DNA of 64,000 bases from Cryobacterium sp. PH31-L1 (GCF_030063145.1 NZ_JASISM010000003.1:400716-464715), one strand, 5' to 3'; positions 16,694-25,266 are shown, numbered from the stretch's first letter. The notes: a model not told the origin generated them from the letters alone. Translations and numbers: made by a program.

Positions 16694-17656
16694 CTACTCC
16701 AGGCCCTTGATCACAAAGGTGTCGGTGGGCGGATTGGCCAGGTTCGGGTCGAAGAAGATGTCGGGTTCGAGATAGATCGTGCGGGCCAACGGCACCGCCG
16801 CGCGGATCCGCGTTTCAACGGCATTGATGTCGGCGGCGACGTCGGCGAACCGGTGCTCGCCGTCGAAGGCCAACTTGGCGCCGACCAGAATCTCGTCCGG
16901 GCCGAGGTAGAGCGTCTTCAAGTGGATGATGCGCTTGGTCTCCGGGCCGTTCAGAATGGCGGCTTCGATCGCGTCGAGGTCCTTCTGGCTGGCGCCCTCG
17001 CCCACGAGCAAACTCTTGGTCTCGATGCCGAGAATGATCGCGACCAGAACGAGCAGTGCGCCAATCAAGAGAGTTCCCACGGCGTCCCAGAGCGGTTCAT
17101 CGGTGATTATGGTCAGGCCGACGCCCACGAACGCAAAGGCCAGGCCGGTGAGAGCCGCGACATCTTCGAGCAGCACCACGGGCAGCTCTGGCGCCTTGGC
17201 GTGGCGAATGAACTGCACCCATGACTGTGTGCCGCGGGTGTGATTCGACTCCCGAATCGCGGTGCGCAGCGAAAATCCTTCCAGCACCATGGCGATGGCG
17301 AGCACCAGAATCGGCAGCCAGGCATTTTCGAGCGGATGCGGATGCTGCAGCTTATCAAACCCCTCGTAGAGCGAGAAGACCCCGCCGATCGAGAACAGAA
17401 TGATCGACACCACGAAAGCGTAGACGTAGCGTTCCCGGCCATAGCCGAACGGATGCTCCAGGTCGGCCCGCTTCTTCGCCTTGCGACCGCCGAGCAGCAG
17501 GAGCAGCTGGTTGCCGGCATCCGCTACCGAGTGCACCCCCTCGGCGAGCATCGAGGACGATCCGGAGAAGCCCCAGGCCACGAACTTGGTCACTGCGATG
17601 CCTAGATTGGCCGCGAATGCTGCCACGATTGCTTTGTTTCCGCCGGATGCGCTCAT
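16694..17656 (-). CDS. Cation diffusion facilitator family transporter (SLC30A9-like)
   Basis: A 320-residue metal/proton antiporter with six membrane segments and a C-terminal cytoplasmic domain. The first metal site is in helix II, EGVHSVADAGNQ (about 39-50); the equivalent in helix V reads EDVAALTG (about 164-171), with Glu in place of the first ligand of classical CzcD/YiiP proteins (HxxxD). That pattern, plus GYGRERYVYAFV, places it in the SLC30A9-like branch. The transported metal (zinc, manganese, iron or cobalt) cannot be read from sequence. Confidence 0.9.
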   Translation of the reverse strand: MSASGGNKAIVAAFAANLGIAVTKFVAWGFSGSSSMLAEGVHSVADAGNQLLLLLGGRKAKKRADLEHPFGYGRERYVYAFVVSIILFSIGGVFSLYEGFDKLQHPHPLENAWLPILVLAIAMVLEGFSLRTAIRESNHTRGTQSWVQFIRHAKAPELPVVLLEDVAALTGLAFAFVGVGLTIITDEPLWDAVGTLLIGALLVLVAIILGIETKSLLVGEGASQKDLDAIEAAILNGPETKRIIHLKTLYLGPDEILVGAKLAFDGEHRFADVAADINAVETRIRAAVPLARTIYLEPDIFFDPNLANPPTDTFVIKGLE

Positions 17657-17749
17657 GAAAACATCTTAGAACCGCGCGTCTGCGGTCGAAGGCTGCGCCT
17701 GGGCTGGCCGTTCTGGGCGTCCCGGAGCGCAAAAAAGTAGACTGGTCGG

Positions 17750-18598
17750 ATGACTTCTTCCCAGAACGTGACTCTGCCCACGATCGCCTTCCTCGGCGCC
17801 GGTTCCATGGCTCGCGCCATTCTTGCCGGTTTGCTCAAGCCGGGCGTGACCGTCACCGGCGGCATCCGGGTCACCAACCGCACCGCGGCGAAGGCCGCCG
17901 AGCTGGCCGACACGGAGGGTGTCACCGCGTACGCGACCGAGGTCGACCAGGACGCCAACCTGAAGGCCATCGACGGCGCCCAGATCGTCATCATCGCCGT
18001 CAAGCCCTACATGGTCGCCGATCTGCTGGCCGAAATCGGCGGTTCCCTTGCACCCGGCACGCTCGTTCTGAGTGTCGCGGCCGGCGTGACCATCGACACC
18101 TTCGAATCGTTGCTGCCGAGCAACGTGCACGTCGTCCGCACGATGCCGAACACCCCGGCCGTGGTCGGAATGGCCGTCACCGGCATCAGCGCCGGCACCC
18201 GATCGAGCGACGCCGACCTAGAGCTCACCCGCGCACTGTTCGCCACGGTCGGCGACGTGCTCGTCGTGCCCGAGAGCAAGCTGGACGCCCTCAGCACCAT
18301 CTCCGGCTCGGGCCCCGCCTACGTGTTCTACCTGATCGAGCAGCTCACCGAAACGGCCCGTAGCAAGGGCTTCACCCCCGAGGAAGCGGCCGTCATGGTC
18401 AACGGCACCTTCTTGGGCGCGAGCGCGCTGCTCGCCGTCTCCGACAAGTCGCCGAGGGAGCTGCGCCGCCAGGTGACCAGCCCGGCCGGCACCACAGAGC
18501 GTGCCGTCTGGGAACTCGAAAAGGGCGGCCTGAAGGAGCTCTTCGACACCGCAACGGATGCTGCACTCGCCCGTGCGAAGGAACTCGCCGCCTCGTAG
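17750..18598 (+). CDS. proC: Pyrroline-5-carboxylate reductase
   Basis: A 282-residue enzyme for the last step of proline synthesis. The NADPH-binding motif FLGAGSMARAI is at about 14-24, MPNTPAVVG (about 128) and the dimerisation/active-site signature LSTISGSGPAYVFYLIEQL (about 183-201) follow, and TSPAGTTERAV lies near the C-terminus. All are standard for ProC. It is divergent from the CDF gene and convergent with the ParA-like gene. Confidence 0.97.
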   Translation: MTSSQNVTLPTIAFLGAGSMARAILAGLLKPGVTVTGGIRVTNRTAAKAAELADTEGVTAYATEVDQDANLKAIDGAQIVIIAVKPYMVADLLAEIGGSLAPGTLVLSVAAGVTIDTFESLLPSNVHVVRTMPNTPAVVGMAVTGISAGTRSSDADLELTRALFATVGDVLVVPESKLDALSTISGSGPAYVFYLIEQLTETARSKGFTPEEAAVMVNGTFLGASALLAVSDKSPRELRRQVTSPAGTTERAVWELEKGGLKELFDTATDAALARAKELAAS

Positions 18599-18614
18599 GG
18601 CCAGCGCTACAGCC

Positions 18615-18648
18615 GCGCGCATTACAGCCCTGCGCGCATTACAGCCCT
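18615..18648. repeat. Exact 17-bp tandem duplication
   Basis: GCGCGCATTACAGCCCT occurs twice without a gap (18615-18631 and 18632-18648). The second copy contains the stop codon and last two codons of the ParA-like gene, so the duplication copied the gene end into the space between convergent genes. Confidence 0.9.
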
Positions 18649-20024
18649 TCAGCGATTGCCGCCGTCGCCTGCAGCCACGCTGCGCGGGTGCGCGGGGCCA
18701 GTGCATCGACGTTGAGTGGGCCGCCACCGACCAGTGACGCGTCGTAGGGCACGTCGACGACCGTTCGGGTGAGCTGGCGGAAGTGATCGTGCAGACGTTT
18801 GGACAGCTGCTCGTCAGCGGTTTTTGACGGTGACGCGAGCACGGTGACTGCCTGGGCGACCTTGTCCGCGTGGCCCTTCTGCCGCAGGCCGTCGATCAGT
18901 GAGGCCGCACCGTAACCGGTGTCCTCCCGAATGGTCGACACGATCACCAGCTGGTCGGCGGTATCGACGGCCGCCTCCCAGTTACTGGCCCGCATGTTGT
19001 TGCCGGTGTCGATGACCAGAACCCGGTAGAAACGGCTCAGCGTCGTGTGCAGTTTGCGAAAAGCGTCGTCGTCGATGCTTGCTGCACCCGCCGGGTCGAG
19101 GTCGGAGGCGAGGGCGTCGAACTGTGCGTCGCCCTGCGATCGCACGTAGTTGTCGAGGTCGCCTACGCGGGAACGGGCATCGCCGAACCGGTCGAGGTCG
19201 CGCAGCAGGTCGACGGCGGTATTGGTGTGCCTGGCCGCCTGGGCGCGAACGCCCAGGGTACCCATGGTTTCGTTGTTGTCCCAGGCGAGCGTGTACCCGC
19301 CGCGGTAAATGCCGAAGGTGGCCGCGATCAGCAGCGTCGCCGTGGTCTTGTGTGCTCCGCCCTTGGGGTTGAGCACGACGATCGTGCGCGGGCCGTTCAG
19401 GCTGCGCTGCACAGCCGCGATGGCGGTGCGTTGCCTGCGCTCGGTGGAACTCGGCGTGGGCGAGACCAGGCCGCCGCTGAGGCGGCGCACGACGCCCTGC
19501 CAGCCGTGCTCGGCCGGGCCGGCCGGTGCCGGTGGGCGGGAGCTGAGAAAGTCGGCCAGGTTGGGCGCAACGGGTGACGCTGCGGGTGACGGGGGTGTGG
19601 CATCCGCTGTGGGAACCAAAAGCGACTCGAACAGGGCGCTCGCCGGCGCTGCGACGGGCGGCTGCAGCAGCGTGGCAAACGGGGTCGGTTTCTCGATGTC
19701 GCTCACAACGGGCAGGGGCGCAGTTTTCGCCGGCTTCAGGCGGCCGGCAACGACGACCGGTCCGGCCGACTCGACCCGCCCGTTGGGATGCACGGTGAGC
19801 GGCCAGTCGCCCTGCTCGTCACTGACCTGCAGCAGAACCGACTTTCCGCGGCTCCGGGCAGTCTCGACCACGAGGCCGATGATCTCTTCGCGAACTCCGG
19901 CTTCATCGGTGCCGGTGACGCGGCGACGGGAGCCATCGATGGTCACCTCGCCCGTCGTGTCGGTCTGAACTGCGGCGACAATATCGGCCGGGGTTTTGGC
20001 AAGAGCGGGCACGTCGGGTGACAT
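18639..20024 (-). CDS. ParA/MinD-like ATPase with long N-terminal extension
   Basis: A 461-residue protein. About 220 N-terminal residues contain a small alpha/beta segment and Pro/Ala-rich linker; a deviant-Walker ATPase of the ParA/MinD class follows. The P-loop reads NPKGGAHKTTATLL, with His where the family usually has Gly before the catalytic Lys, and a Walker B-like strand FYRVLVIDTGNNMR lies downstream. Actinobacterial relatives occur as orphan MinD-like proteins, some next to type VII secretion genes; a WXG100-like gene lies 5 kb away. Its cargo is unknown. ATG 20024 is chosen because GGAAAGG lies 7 bases upstream; the frame itself is open to 20048. Confidence 0.8.
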   Translation of the reverse strand: MSPDVPALAKTPADIVAAVQTDTTGEVTIDGSRRRVTGTDEAGVREEIIGLVVETARSRGKSVLLQVSDEQGDWPLTVHPNGRVESAGPVVVAGRLKPAKTAPLPVVSDIEKPTPFATLLQPPVAAPASALFESLLVPTADATPPSPAASPVAPNLADFLSSRPPAPAGPAEHGWQGVVRRLSGGLVSPTPSSTERRQRTAIAAVQRSLNGPRTIVVLNPKGGAHKTTATLLIAATFGIYRGGYTLAWDNNETMGTLGVRAQAARHTNTAVDLLRDLDRFGDARSRVGDLDNYVRSQGDAQFDALASDLDPAGAASIDDDAFRKLHTTLSRFYRVLVIDTGNNMRASNWEAAVDTADQLVIVSTIREDTGYGAASLIDGLRQKGHADKVAQAVTVLASPSKTADEQLSKRLHDHFRQLTRTVVDVPYDASLVGGGPLNVDALAPRTRAAWLQATAAIAEGL

Positions 20025-20139
20025 GGGTGAGCCTTTCCGTTCGCGCACACGTCGTCAGCGCGCAACCTCGGGTGGGCTGCTGCGAGAAATGTGCGTAACT
20101 AGGAGACTAGCCGGTCGTCTCCCCCAAACAGGGGGAGAA

Positions 20140-20811
20140 CTAGGAACCGAGCGCGGCGAAACGTTCGATGTCGGCCTCGGCACCGGACACGATGATGAGG
20201 TCGTGGTTGGAGATGACGGTCTCCGCGGTCGCATAGGTGAACGGTTTTCCGGGGCTCTTGACGCCGACCACGGTGACGTTGTACTTGCGGCGCACGCCGG
20301 AATCGATGAGGTTGAGGCCGCGGATCGGCTTCGGCGGGTACATCTTCACCAGGGCGAAATCGTCGTCGAATTCGATGAAGTCGAGCATCCGACCCGACAC
20401 CAGGTGGGCGACCCGTTCGCCGGCCTCAGCCTCGGGGTAGATGACGTGGTTGGCGCCGATGCGTTCGAGAATCTTGCCGTGCGACTTGGAGATGGCCTTG
20501 GCCCAGATCTGCTGAATCTTGAGGTCCACCAGATTGGCCACGATGAGAACGCTGGCTTCTACCGATGAGCCGACGGCGCAGACCGCGATCGAGAAGTCCT
20601 GCGCGCCGATTTGTTGCAGGGCCTCGAGGGAGCGGCCATCCGCTTGAACGGCGTGGGTCACGCGCTCGGACCACTTGGAGACGAGCGCTTCGCTCGTGTC
20701 GACCACGAGTACCTCGCGGCCCAGTCGGTCGAGCTGACCAGCGGTGGCCGCGCCGAACCGTCCGAGACCGATGATGAGCACGGGGGCGTCGTGCTTGATG
20801 CGATCAACCAA
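20140..20811 (-). CDS. TrkA/KtrA-type potassium channel regulatory subunit
   Basis: A 223-residue cytoplasmic RCK protein that binds nucleotides and gates a K+ transporter. The RCK_N Rossmann motif VLIIGLGRFGAATAGQL is at about 11-27, followed by VVDTSEA; the C-terminal RCK_C part starts at about 140 (DFALVKMYPPKPIRG). The start overlaps the last 8 bases of the upstream TrkH-like gene, so the two are translated together as a KtrAB-like pair. Confidence 0.93.
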   Translation of the reverse strand: MVDRIKHDAPVLIIGLGRFGAATAGQLDRLGREVLVVDTSEALVSKWSERVTHAVQADGRSLEALQQIGAQDFSIAVCAVGSSVEASVLIVANLVDLKIQQIWAKAISKSHGKILERIGANHVIYPEAEAGERVAHLVSGRMLDFIEFDDDFALVKMYPPKPIRGLNLIDSGVRRKYNVTVVGVKSPGKPFTYATAETVISNHDLIIVSGAEADIERFAALGS

Positions 20812-22246
20812 CGATGGGTCTCTCTTCCGGGCGTTTGAACAGTTGCCTGCTGTGGCTTGCGGCCAGTGCTGCCGCGAGAGTCACTGTACCAACCCGGCCC
20901 ATGAACATCGTCGCCGCCATGACGTAGACGCCCTCGGGCGGCAGGTCTGCCGTCAGCCCGGTGGACAGACCGCAGGTCGCGAAGGCGCTGATCACGTCGA
21001 ATAGCACTATGTCGAAGGGTTGCTTCGAGATGTGCAGAATCAGAATGCTGGCGACGGCGACGGTGGTCGCGCCCCACAGCACGACGCTGACCGAAAGGCG
21101 CAGAATATCGCTGGGAATGCGTTTGCCGAAGGCTTCCATCTCCTGCTTGCCGCGTGCTTCGGCAAAGGCGGCGAGAAAGAGGATGGCCAGAGTCGTCACC
21201 TTGATACCGCCGGCGGTCGACGCCGACCCGCCGCCGATGAACATGAGCATGTCACTGAGCAGCAGGCTCGACCCGTGCAGGTCGCTGATGTCGATGGTTG
21301 CAAAGCCGCCCGAGCGCGTCATCACGGACATGAACAACGATTGAAAGATCGTGTCGCCGGCATTCAGCGACCCGAAGGTCTTCGGATTGTCGAACTCGAG
21401 CATGATGTAGAAGATCATGCCGAGGATTATCAGGGCGATCGTCGTGACCAGGGTGAGCTTGACGTGCACCGACCAGCGGCGCGGCCTGCGCCAGCCGCGC
21501 GCAAAGGCGTAGATCACCGGAAACCCGAGGCTGCCGAGGAACACACCGATCATAAGCGCGCCGAGAAACCAGTAGTCGCCGGCGAACTGGTCGAGGCCGC
21601 CGGCATTTGGGCTGAAGCCGCTGTTGGTGAATGCCATGGCGGAGTAGTAGAAGCTGTGCCAGATCGCTTTGCCGATGGCGACGCCGTCTGCCAGCATTCG
21701 GGGAAGGAGCAGAGCGGCGACCACGACCTCGATCACGAACGCGCTGATCGCGACCGTGACGAGCAGGCTGCCAACCTCGCCGAGCCGCACGGTCTGGCCC
21801 TCATTGACCGGACCGGCATGAATGCGTGAGGGGTTGGAATCGCCTGCGGCCATGAGTTTGGCCCGCAGCCCGAGCCGACGGGAGATGACAAGGCCCATCA
21901 AGGACGCGAGCGTCAGAACGCCGATGCCGCCGATGTTGACGCCCACGAACACGAGAATGTTGCCGAACGGTGACCAGTGCGTTGCCATGTCCACCGTGGT
22001 GAGCCCGGTGACACAGATGACCGAGACCGCCGTGAACAGGGCATCGTGCAGGGGGGTCATGATGCGGTCAGCCGAGGCGACCGGCAGGGAGAACAGCAGG
22101 GTGAACACCAGGATGAGCGCGCTGAACACCAGAATGGCGAACCGTGACGGCGACTTGTGGGCGAGCGCATCCACGCCATCGCGGATGCGCACCAAAATGA
22201 AGAGCGGGCGCGGAGGAAATGGTTCGATTCCGGTTCGAGACAACAC
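20804..22246 (-). CDS. TrkH/KtrB-type potassium uptake membrane subunit
   Basis: A 480-residue membrane protein of the K+ translocating superfamily, with four M1-P-M2 units. Selectivity-filter-like segments are visible, for example SVICVTGLTTVDMATHWS (about 94-111), and AFTNSGFSPN and VMTRSGGFATIDI further down. It forms the pore regulated by the RCK protein encoded immediately downstream. KtrB-type proteins drive potassium entry, often sodium-dependent. The divergent gene 93 bp away is an ArsR-type regulator. Confidence 0.92.
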   Translation of the reverse strand: MLSRTGIEPFPPRPLFILVRIRDGVDALAHKSPSRFAILVFSALILVFTLLFSLPVASADRIMTPLHDALFTAVSVICVTGLTTVDMATHWSPFGNILVFVGVNIGGIGVLTLASLMGLVISRRLGLRAKLMAAGDSNPSRIHAGPVNEGQTVRLGEVGSLLVTVAISAFVIEVVVAALLLPRMLADGVAIGKAIWHSFYYSAMAFTNSGFSPNAGGLDQFAGDYWFLGALMIGVFLGSLGFPVIYAFARGWRRPRRWSVHVKLTLVTTIALIILGMIFYIMLEFDNPKTFGSLNAGDTIFQSLFMSVMTRSGGFATIDISDLHGSSLLLSDMLMFIGGGSASTAGGIKVTTLAILFLAAFAEARGKQEMEAFGKRIPSDILRLSVSVVLWGATTVAVASILILHISKQPFDIVLFDVISAFATCGLSTGLTADLPPEGVYVMAATMFMGRVGTVTLAAALAASHSRQLFKRPEERPIVG

Positions 22247-22339
22247 CTGGAACCCCCGATTGACCTGCGACTATTGCCAGTTTGAAATGGTACTACGCAG
22301 CGGTGGTGATTACCCAGCCGTAATGACTACCCTGAAGCT

Positions 22340-22807
22340 ATGGCAGACATCTTTACCGTGGTGGCGGACTCGGCGCGGCGGGACATCCTGCGTATCCTCT
22401 TGGAGCGTGCTGTTCCAGCTGGCGAAATTCGCGGTCCCTCCGGTGATGTTCGCGGCGAGCTGAGCGTGTCCGACATCGTCGGGCACCTCGGACTGAGCCA
22501 GCCGACCGTCTCCAAGCACCTCAAGGTGTTGCGCGAAGCCGGCCTGGTCACCGTGCGGGAAGACGGGCAGCACCGGTTTTACCGGCTGGAGTATTCTCCG
22601 CTCGAAGAGATCGAGGACTGGTTGATTCCCTTCCTCAGCGTCGACTTCGACCAGGCCGTCAAGGACGCCGATCTCGAGGCCGACGCCGGCCTGAAAGAAG
22701 AGCAGCGTGCGTTCGCTTCGGCGATCGGAAAGGCTTTCGCTGACGCCTCGCAAATGTCGCATGTCGTCAAGGATGCCACCGCGAAAAAGTGGCGCAGAAA
22801 CGGCTAG
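22340..22807 (+). CDS. ArsR-type winged-helix regulator
   Basis: A 155-residue regulator. The recognition region VSDIVGHLGLSQPTVSKHLKVLREAGLV (about 53-80) and the wing VREDGQHRFYRLE are standard ArsR/SmtB. The metal-binding Cys motif (ELCVCDL) is replaced by LSVSD, so it does not sense metals through the classical alpha-3 site. It is followed by the bS22 gene on the same strand, a pairing that I recall from other actinobacteria. Confidence 0.9.
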   Translation: MADIFTVVADSARRDILRILLERAVPAGEIRGPSGDVRGELSVSDIVGHLGLSQPTVSKHLKVLREAGLVTVREDGQHRFYRLEYSPLEEIEDWLIPFLSVDFDQAVKDADLEADAGLKEEQRAFASAIGKAFADASQMSHVVKDATAKKWRRNG

Positions 22808-22916
22808 ATCGGGCCCGATCCGCACCCTGAGTAGTTGGAGCGGGTTTTGTCCGGTAGAATGGTGTTTTCGTGTCAGTCGCGGGCCCCGCGACTAAACCAA
22901 TACTTGTGAGGTCCGT

Positions 22917-23015
22917 GTGGGTTCTGTAATTAAGAAGCGACGCAAGCGTATGGCGAAGAAGAAGCACCGCAAGCTGCTTCGCAAGACTCGCCACCAGCGT
23001 CGTAATAAGAAGTAG
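22917..23015 (+). CDS. Small ribosomal subunit protein bS22 (AURKAIP1/COX24 domain)
   Basis: A 32-residue protein starting at GTG, with about two thirds Lys/Arg (MGSVIKKRRKRMAKKKHRK, then KTRHQRRNKK). It matches the actinobacterial ribosomal protein bS22 found in mycobacterial 30S subunits. TAGAAT at 22855-22860 is a plausible -10 and a strong terminator follows 40 bp downstream, suggesting its own transcript. It is too short for usual ORF calling. Confidence 0.93.
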   Translation: MGSVIKKRRKRMAKKKHRKLLRKTRHQRRNKK

Positions 23016-23052
23016 ACCGACTAAGAAATTCTTTTTTAGCCGTTCTTCGAGC

Positions 23053-23084
23053 AAAGCGCTAGCCCTTCGGGACTGGCGCTTTTT
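23053..23084 (+). terminator. Intrinsic terminator after bS22
   Basis: A stem of up to 13 bp with one mismatch (AAAGCGCTAGCCC at 23053-23065; GGACTGGCGCTTT at 23070-23082) capped by a TTCG tetraloop and followed by T residues. Confidence 0.9.
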
Positions 23085-23161
23085 GCTGTCCTCGACTGAA
23101 CTCCCCGTTCCGATTATCACGCCCCGTCATCTCGGGGTGGAAGTCGCCGTAGGCTGGAACA

Positions 23162-23431
23162 ATGGCCACCGCACACCTGACCCTGATCGGCAAGCCCGGT
23201 TGTCACCTCTGCGACGACGCCCGGGACCTGGTCGGCAGTGTCGTCGCAAAGCTCGTCGGCGAGCCTGGAGCGCCCACGATCACGTTCGACGAACGTTCCA
23301 TTCTCGACGACGCCGAGCTGCACGAGCTGTACCTCGAGGACATTCCGGTGCTCCTCATCAACGGCAAGGTGCACAACTACTGGCGCATCGATCCCGTGCG
23401 CCTGCGCACCGCCCTACTGGAGGTCTCATGA
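23162..23431 (+). CDS. Glutaredoxin-like family protein
   Basis: An 89-residue thioredoxin-fold protein. The active-site motif is CHLC at about 14-17 (GKPGCHLCDDAR), and the cis-Pro strand DIPVLLINGK is at about 60-69. This is the DUF836/glutaredoxin-like group, presumed to act as a thiol reductase. The stop overlaps the ATG of the next gene (ATGA). Confidence 0.88.
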   Translation: MATAHLTLIGKPGCHLCDDARDLVGSVVAKLVGEPGAPTITFDERSILDDAELHELYLEDIPVLLINGKVHNYWRIDPVRLRTALLEVS

Positions 23432-23727
23432 CCATTCGCCACATCGTCTTCTGGAAGCTCACCGCCCTCACGCCCCGCAAGAAGGCCGATGATGCCGCGG
23501 GCATCGTGGCCGGCCTCGAGGCGCTGGTCGGGGTCGTTCCCGAGATTCGGGCGCTAACGGTTGGACCGGATGTTGCCGGTAACGAAAACTGGGACGTCGC
23601 ACTCATCGTCGACTTCGACGACCTCGAGGCCCTCGACCGCTACCAGAAGCACCCGGAGCACAAGAAGGTCGGTGCCTTCATTCGCACCGTCGTGGCCGAC
23701 CGCCTGGCCGTCGACCTCGAGGTCTAG
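23428..23727 (+). CDS. Dabb (stress-responsive A/B barrel) family protein
   Basis: A 99-residue dimeric alpha+beta barrel protein: it begins IRHIVFWKL and ends with the strand and helix DRYQKHPEHKKVGAFIRTVV, both characteristic of the Dabb domain. Function is unknown in most bacteria. ATG 23428 is chosen because it overlaps the glutaredoxin-like stop and matches the family N-terminus; the frame extends upstream without similarity. Confidence 0.88.
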   Translation: MTIRHIVFWKLTALTPRKKADDAAGIVAGLEALVGVVPEIRALTVGPDVAGNENWDVALIVDFDDLEALDRYQKHPEHKKVGAFIRTVVADRLAVDLEV

Positions 23728-23768
23728 CCGGTGCGTGGGTGGCGCGGGCATCCGCTGGCGCACGCTCT

Positions 23769-23835
23769 GCCGGTAAATTTACGACACGCCGAGTAAAACC
23801 GATGCTCGTGTGAGCGTGTCGCAAATTTTACCGGC
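23769..23835. repeat. Long near-perfect inverted repeat between convergent genes
   Basis: The left arm (23769-23789, GCCGGTAAATTTACGACACGC) and right arm (23814-23835) are complementary over 21 bp except for one substitution and one inserted T, with a 24-bp spacer. It lies between the Dabb gene and aspS, which converge, so it probably acts as a two-way terminator, but the stem is much longer and more AT-rich than its neighbours. Confidence 0.8.
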
Positions 23836-23859
23836 ATTACATACCGGCTCGGCGGGTTA

Positions 23860-25188
23860 CTACGGCTCGAGGCGGGTCGGGCCGCGGAACAGGTAGGTGA
23901 CTTCGCGAATGCTCGCCTGGTGCAGCATGAGCATCAGTACCCGGGCCAGGCCCATGCCGAAACCGCCGTGCGACGGCACGCCGTAGCGGAAGAAGTCGAG
24001 GTAGCCCTCGATCTCCTTCGGGTCGAGTCCCTTCTCGATCGCCTGGGCTTCGAGCACCTCGATGCGGTGCTCGCGCTGGGCGCCGGTCGAGATCTCGGTG
24101 CCGTTGAAGATGAGGTCGTAGCTCTTGGTGATCGACGCATCGCCCTCGTGGCGCATGTGATAGAACGGGCGGATGCTCGAGGCGTAGTCGGTGAGGAAGA
24201 CGAACTCGTGCCCGTACTTCTCGGCCACGTAGGCGGCGATCTGGCGCTCACCCTCCGGGTCCATGTCGTCGTCGTCGCGGGGAACCTCGTAGCCGCGGCT
24301 CTTCACGATCTCCTTGGCCTCGGCCAGCGGGATGCGCGGGAACGGCGTGCTCGGAACGGTCACCTCGACGTCGAACAGGGCGAGCACCTCCTCGCCGTGC
24401 TTGGCCTTGACGGCCGTGAACCCGGCAACCATGAGGTCCTCGTGCAACTGCATGACGTCGTCGTGGCTGTCGATCCAGCTGATCTCGGAGTCGACACTGG
24501 TGAACTCGGTGGCGTGACGGCTCGTGAACGAGGGGTCGGCGCGGAACGCCGGGCCCACCTCGAAGATCTTGCCGAAGCCGGCCGACTGGGCCATCTGCTT
24601 GAAGAACTGCGGGCTCTGCGCCAGGTAGGCCTTGGTATCGAAATAGCCGACCTCGAACAGCTCGGCGCGGCTCTCGCTCGCACTCGCCATGAGCTTGGGG
24701 GTGTGCAGCTCGATGAAGTCGTGCTCGATCCAGTAGGTGCGCAGCGCGTGCTCGAACGTGGTCTGAATGCGGAAGATGAGGTTCTGCTTGGGGTTGCGCA
24801 GGTCGAGGAAACGCCAGTCCATGCGCTTGTCGAGGCTCGAGTCCGCCGCGATCGGCGTCTCCGGAATGGCAGCGGACACCACGGTGAGGGTGGCCAGCTT
24901 GATCTCGATGCCGCCGAGTTTGACCCGCTCGTCGTGCTTGAGTTGCCCGGTGACCGTCACGAATGTTCCCTGGGCGAGGCCGGAGATGCTGGTAGCCGGC
25001 TCATCGGCGACGACCTGGCCCTCGGCATCCGTTGTTCGCGGGTTGACCAGCTGCACGGCGCCGGATTCGTCGCGCAGCACGACGAATTGCACCTTTTTCT
25101 GGTCGCGCACCGTTTCGACCCAACCCGACACCGAAACGGTGCCGTCATCGAGAGCGGACAGGTTTTTGATCAATACGCGCGAAGTCAC
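23860..25188 (-). CDS. aspS: Archaeal-type aspartyl-tRNA synthetase (probably Asp-tRNA(Asn) type)
   Basis: A 442-residue class II synthetase of the short archaeal/eukaryotic AspRS type, without the GAD insertion of ordinary bacterial AspRS (about 590 residues). An N-terminal OB-fold anticodon-binding domain (about 1-110, VSGWVETVRDQKKVQFVVLR) leads into the catalytic core with motif 2 (FRADPSFTSRHATEF, about 217) and motif 3 (GGFGMGLARVLML, near the end). Such enzymes are often non-discriminating and depend on GatCAB to make Asn-tRNA. The position that I recall as specificity-determining after GWV is Glu here, so specificity is open. The C-terminus FRGPTRLEP departs from the usual FPRDxxRxxP. 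Confidence 0.9.
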   Translation of the reverse strand: MTSRVLIKNLSALDDGTVSVSGWVETVRDQKKVQFVVLRDESGAVQLVNPRTTDAEGQVVADEPATSISGLAQGTFVTVTGQLKHDERVKLGGIEIKLATLTVVSAAIPETPIAADSSLDKRMDWRFLDLRNPKQNLIFRIQTTFEHALRTYWIEHDFIELHTPKLMASASESRAELFEVGYFDTKAYLAQSPQFFKQMAQSAGFGKIFEVGPAFRADPSFTSRHATEFTSVDSEISWIDSHDDVMQLHEDLMVAGFTAVKAKHGEEVLALFDVEVTVPSTPFPRIPLAEAKEIVKSRGYEVPRDDDDMDPEGERQIAAYVAEKYGHEFVFLTDYASSIRPFYHMRHEGDASITKSYDLIFNGTEISTGAQREHRIEVLEAQAIEKGLDPKEIEGYLDFFRYGVPSHGGFGMGLARVLMLMLHQASIREVTYLFRGPTRLEP

Positions 25189-25266
25189 TGTTCGAGTTTA
25201 GCCGGAGCCGCTCGCGGGTACCCGCCGAGGAGCTCCCGGTAGAGTGTGGTTCGGGAGGGACGGTTC

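Noticed and set aside
23083..23427. Upstream extension of the Dabb gene frame
   Set aside because: It overlaps the well-supported glutaredoxin-like gene in another frame; the ATGA overlap at 23428 gives the proper start.
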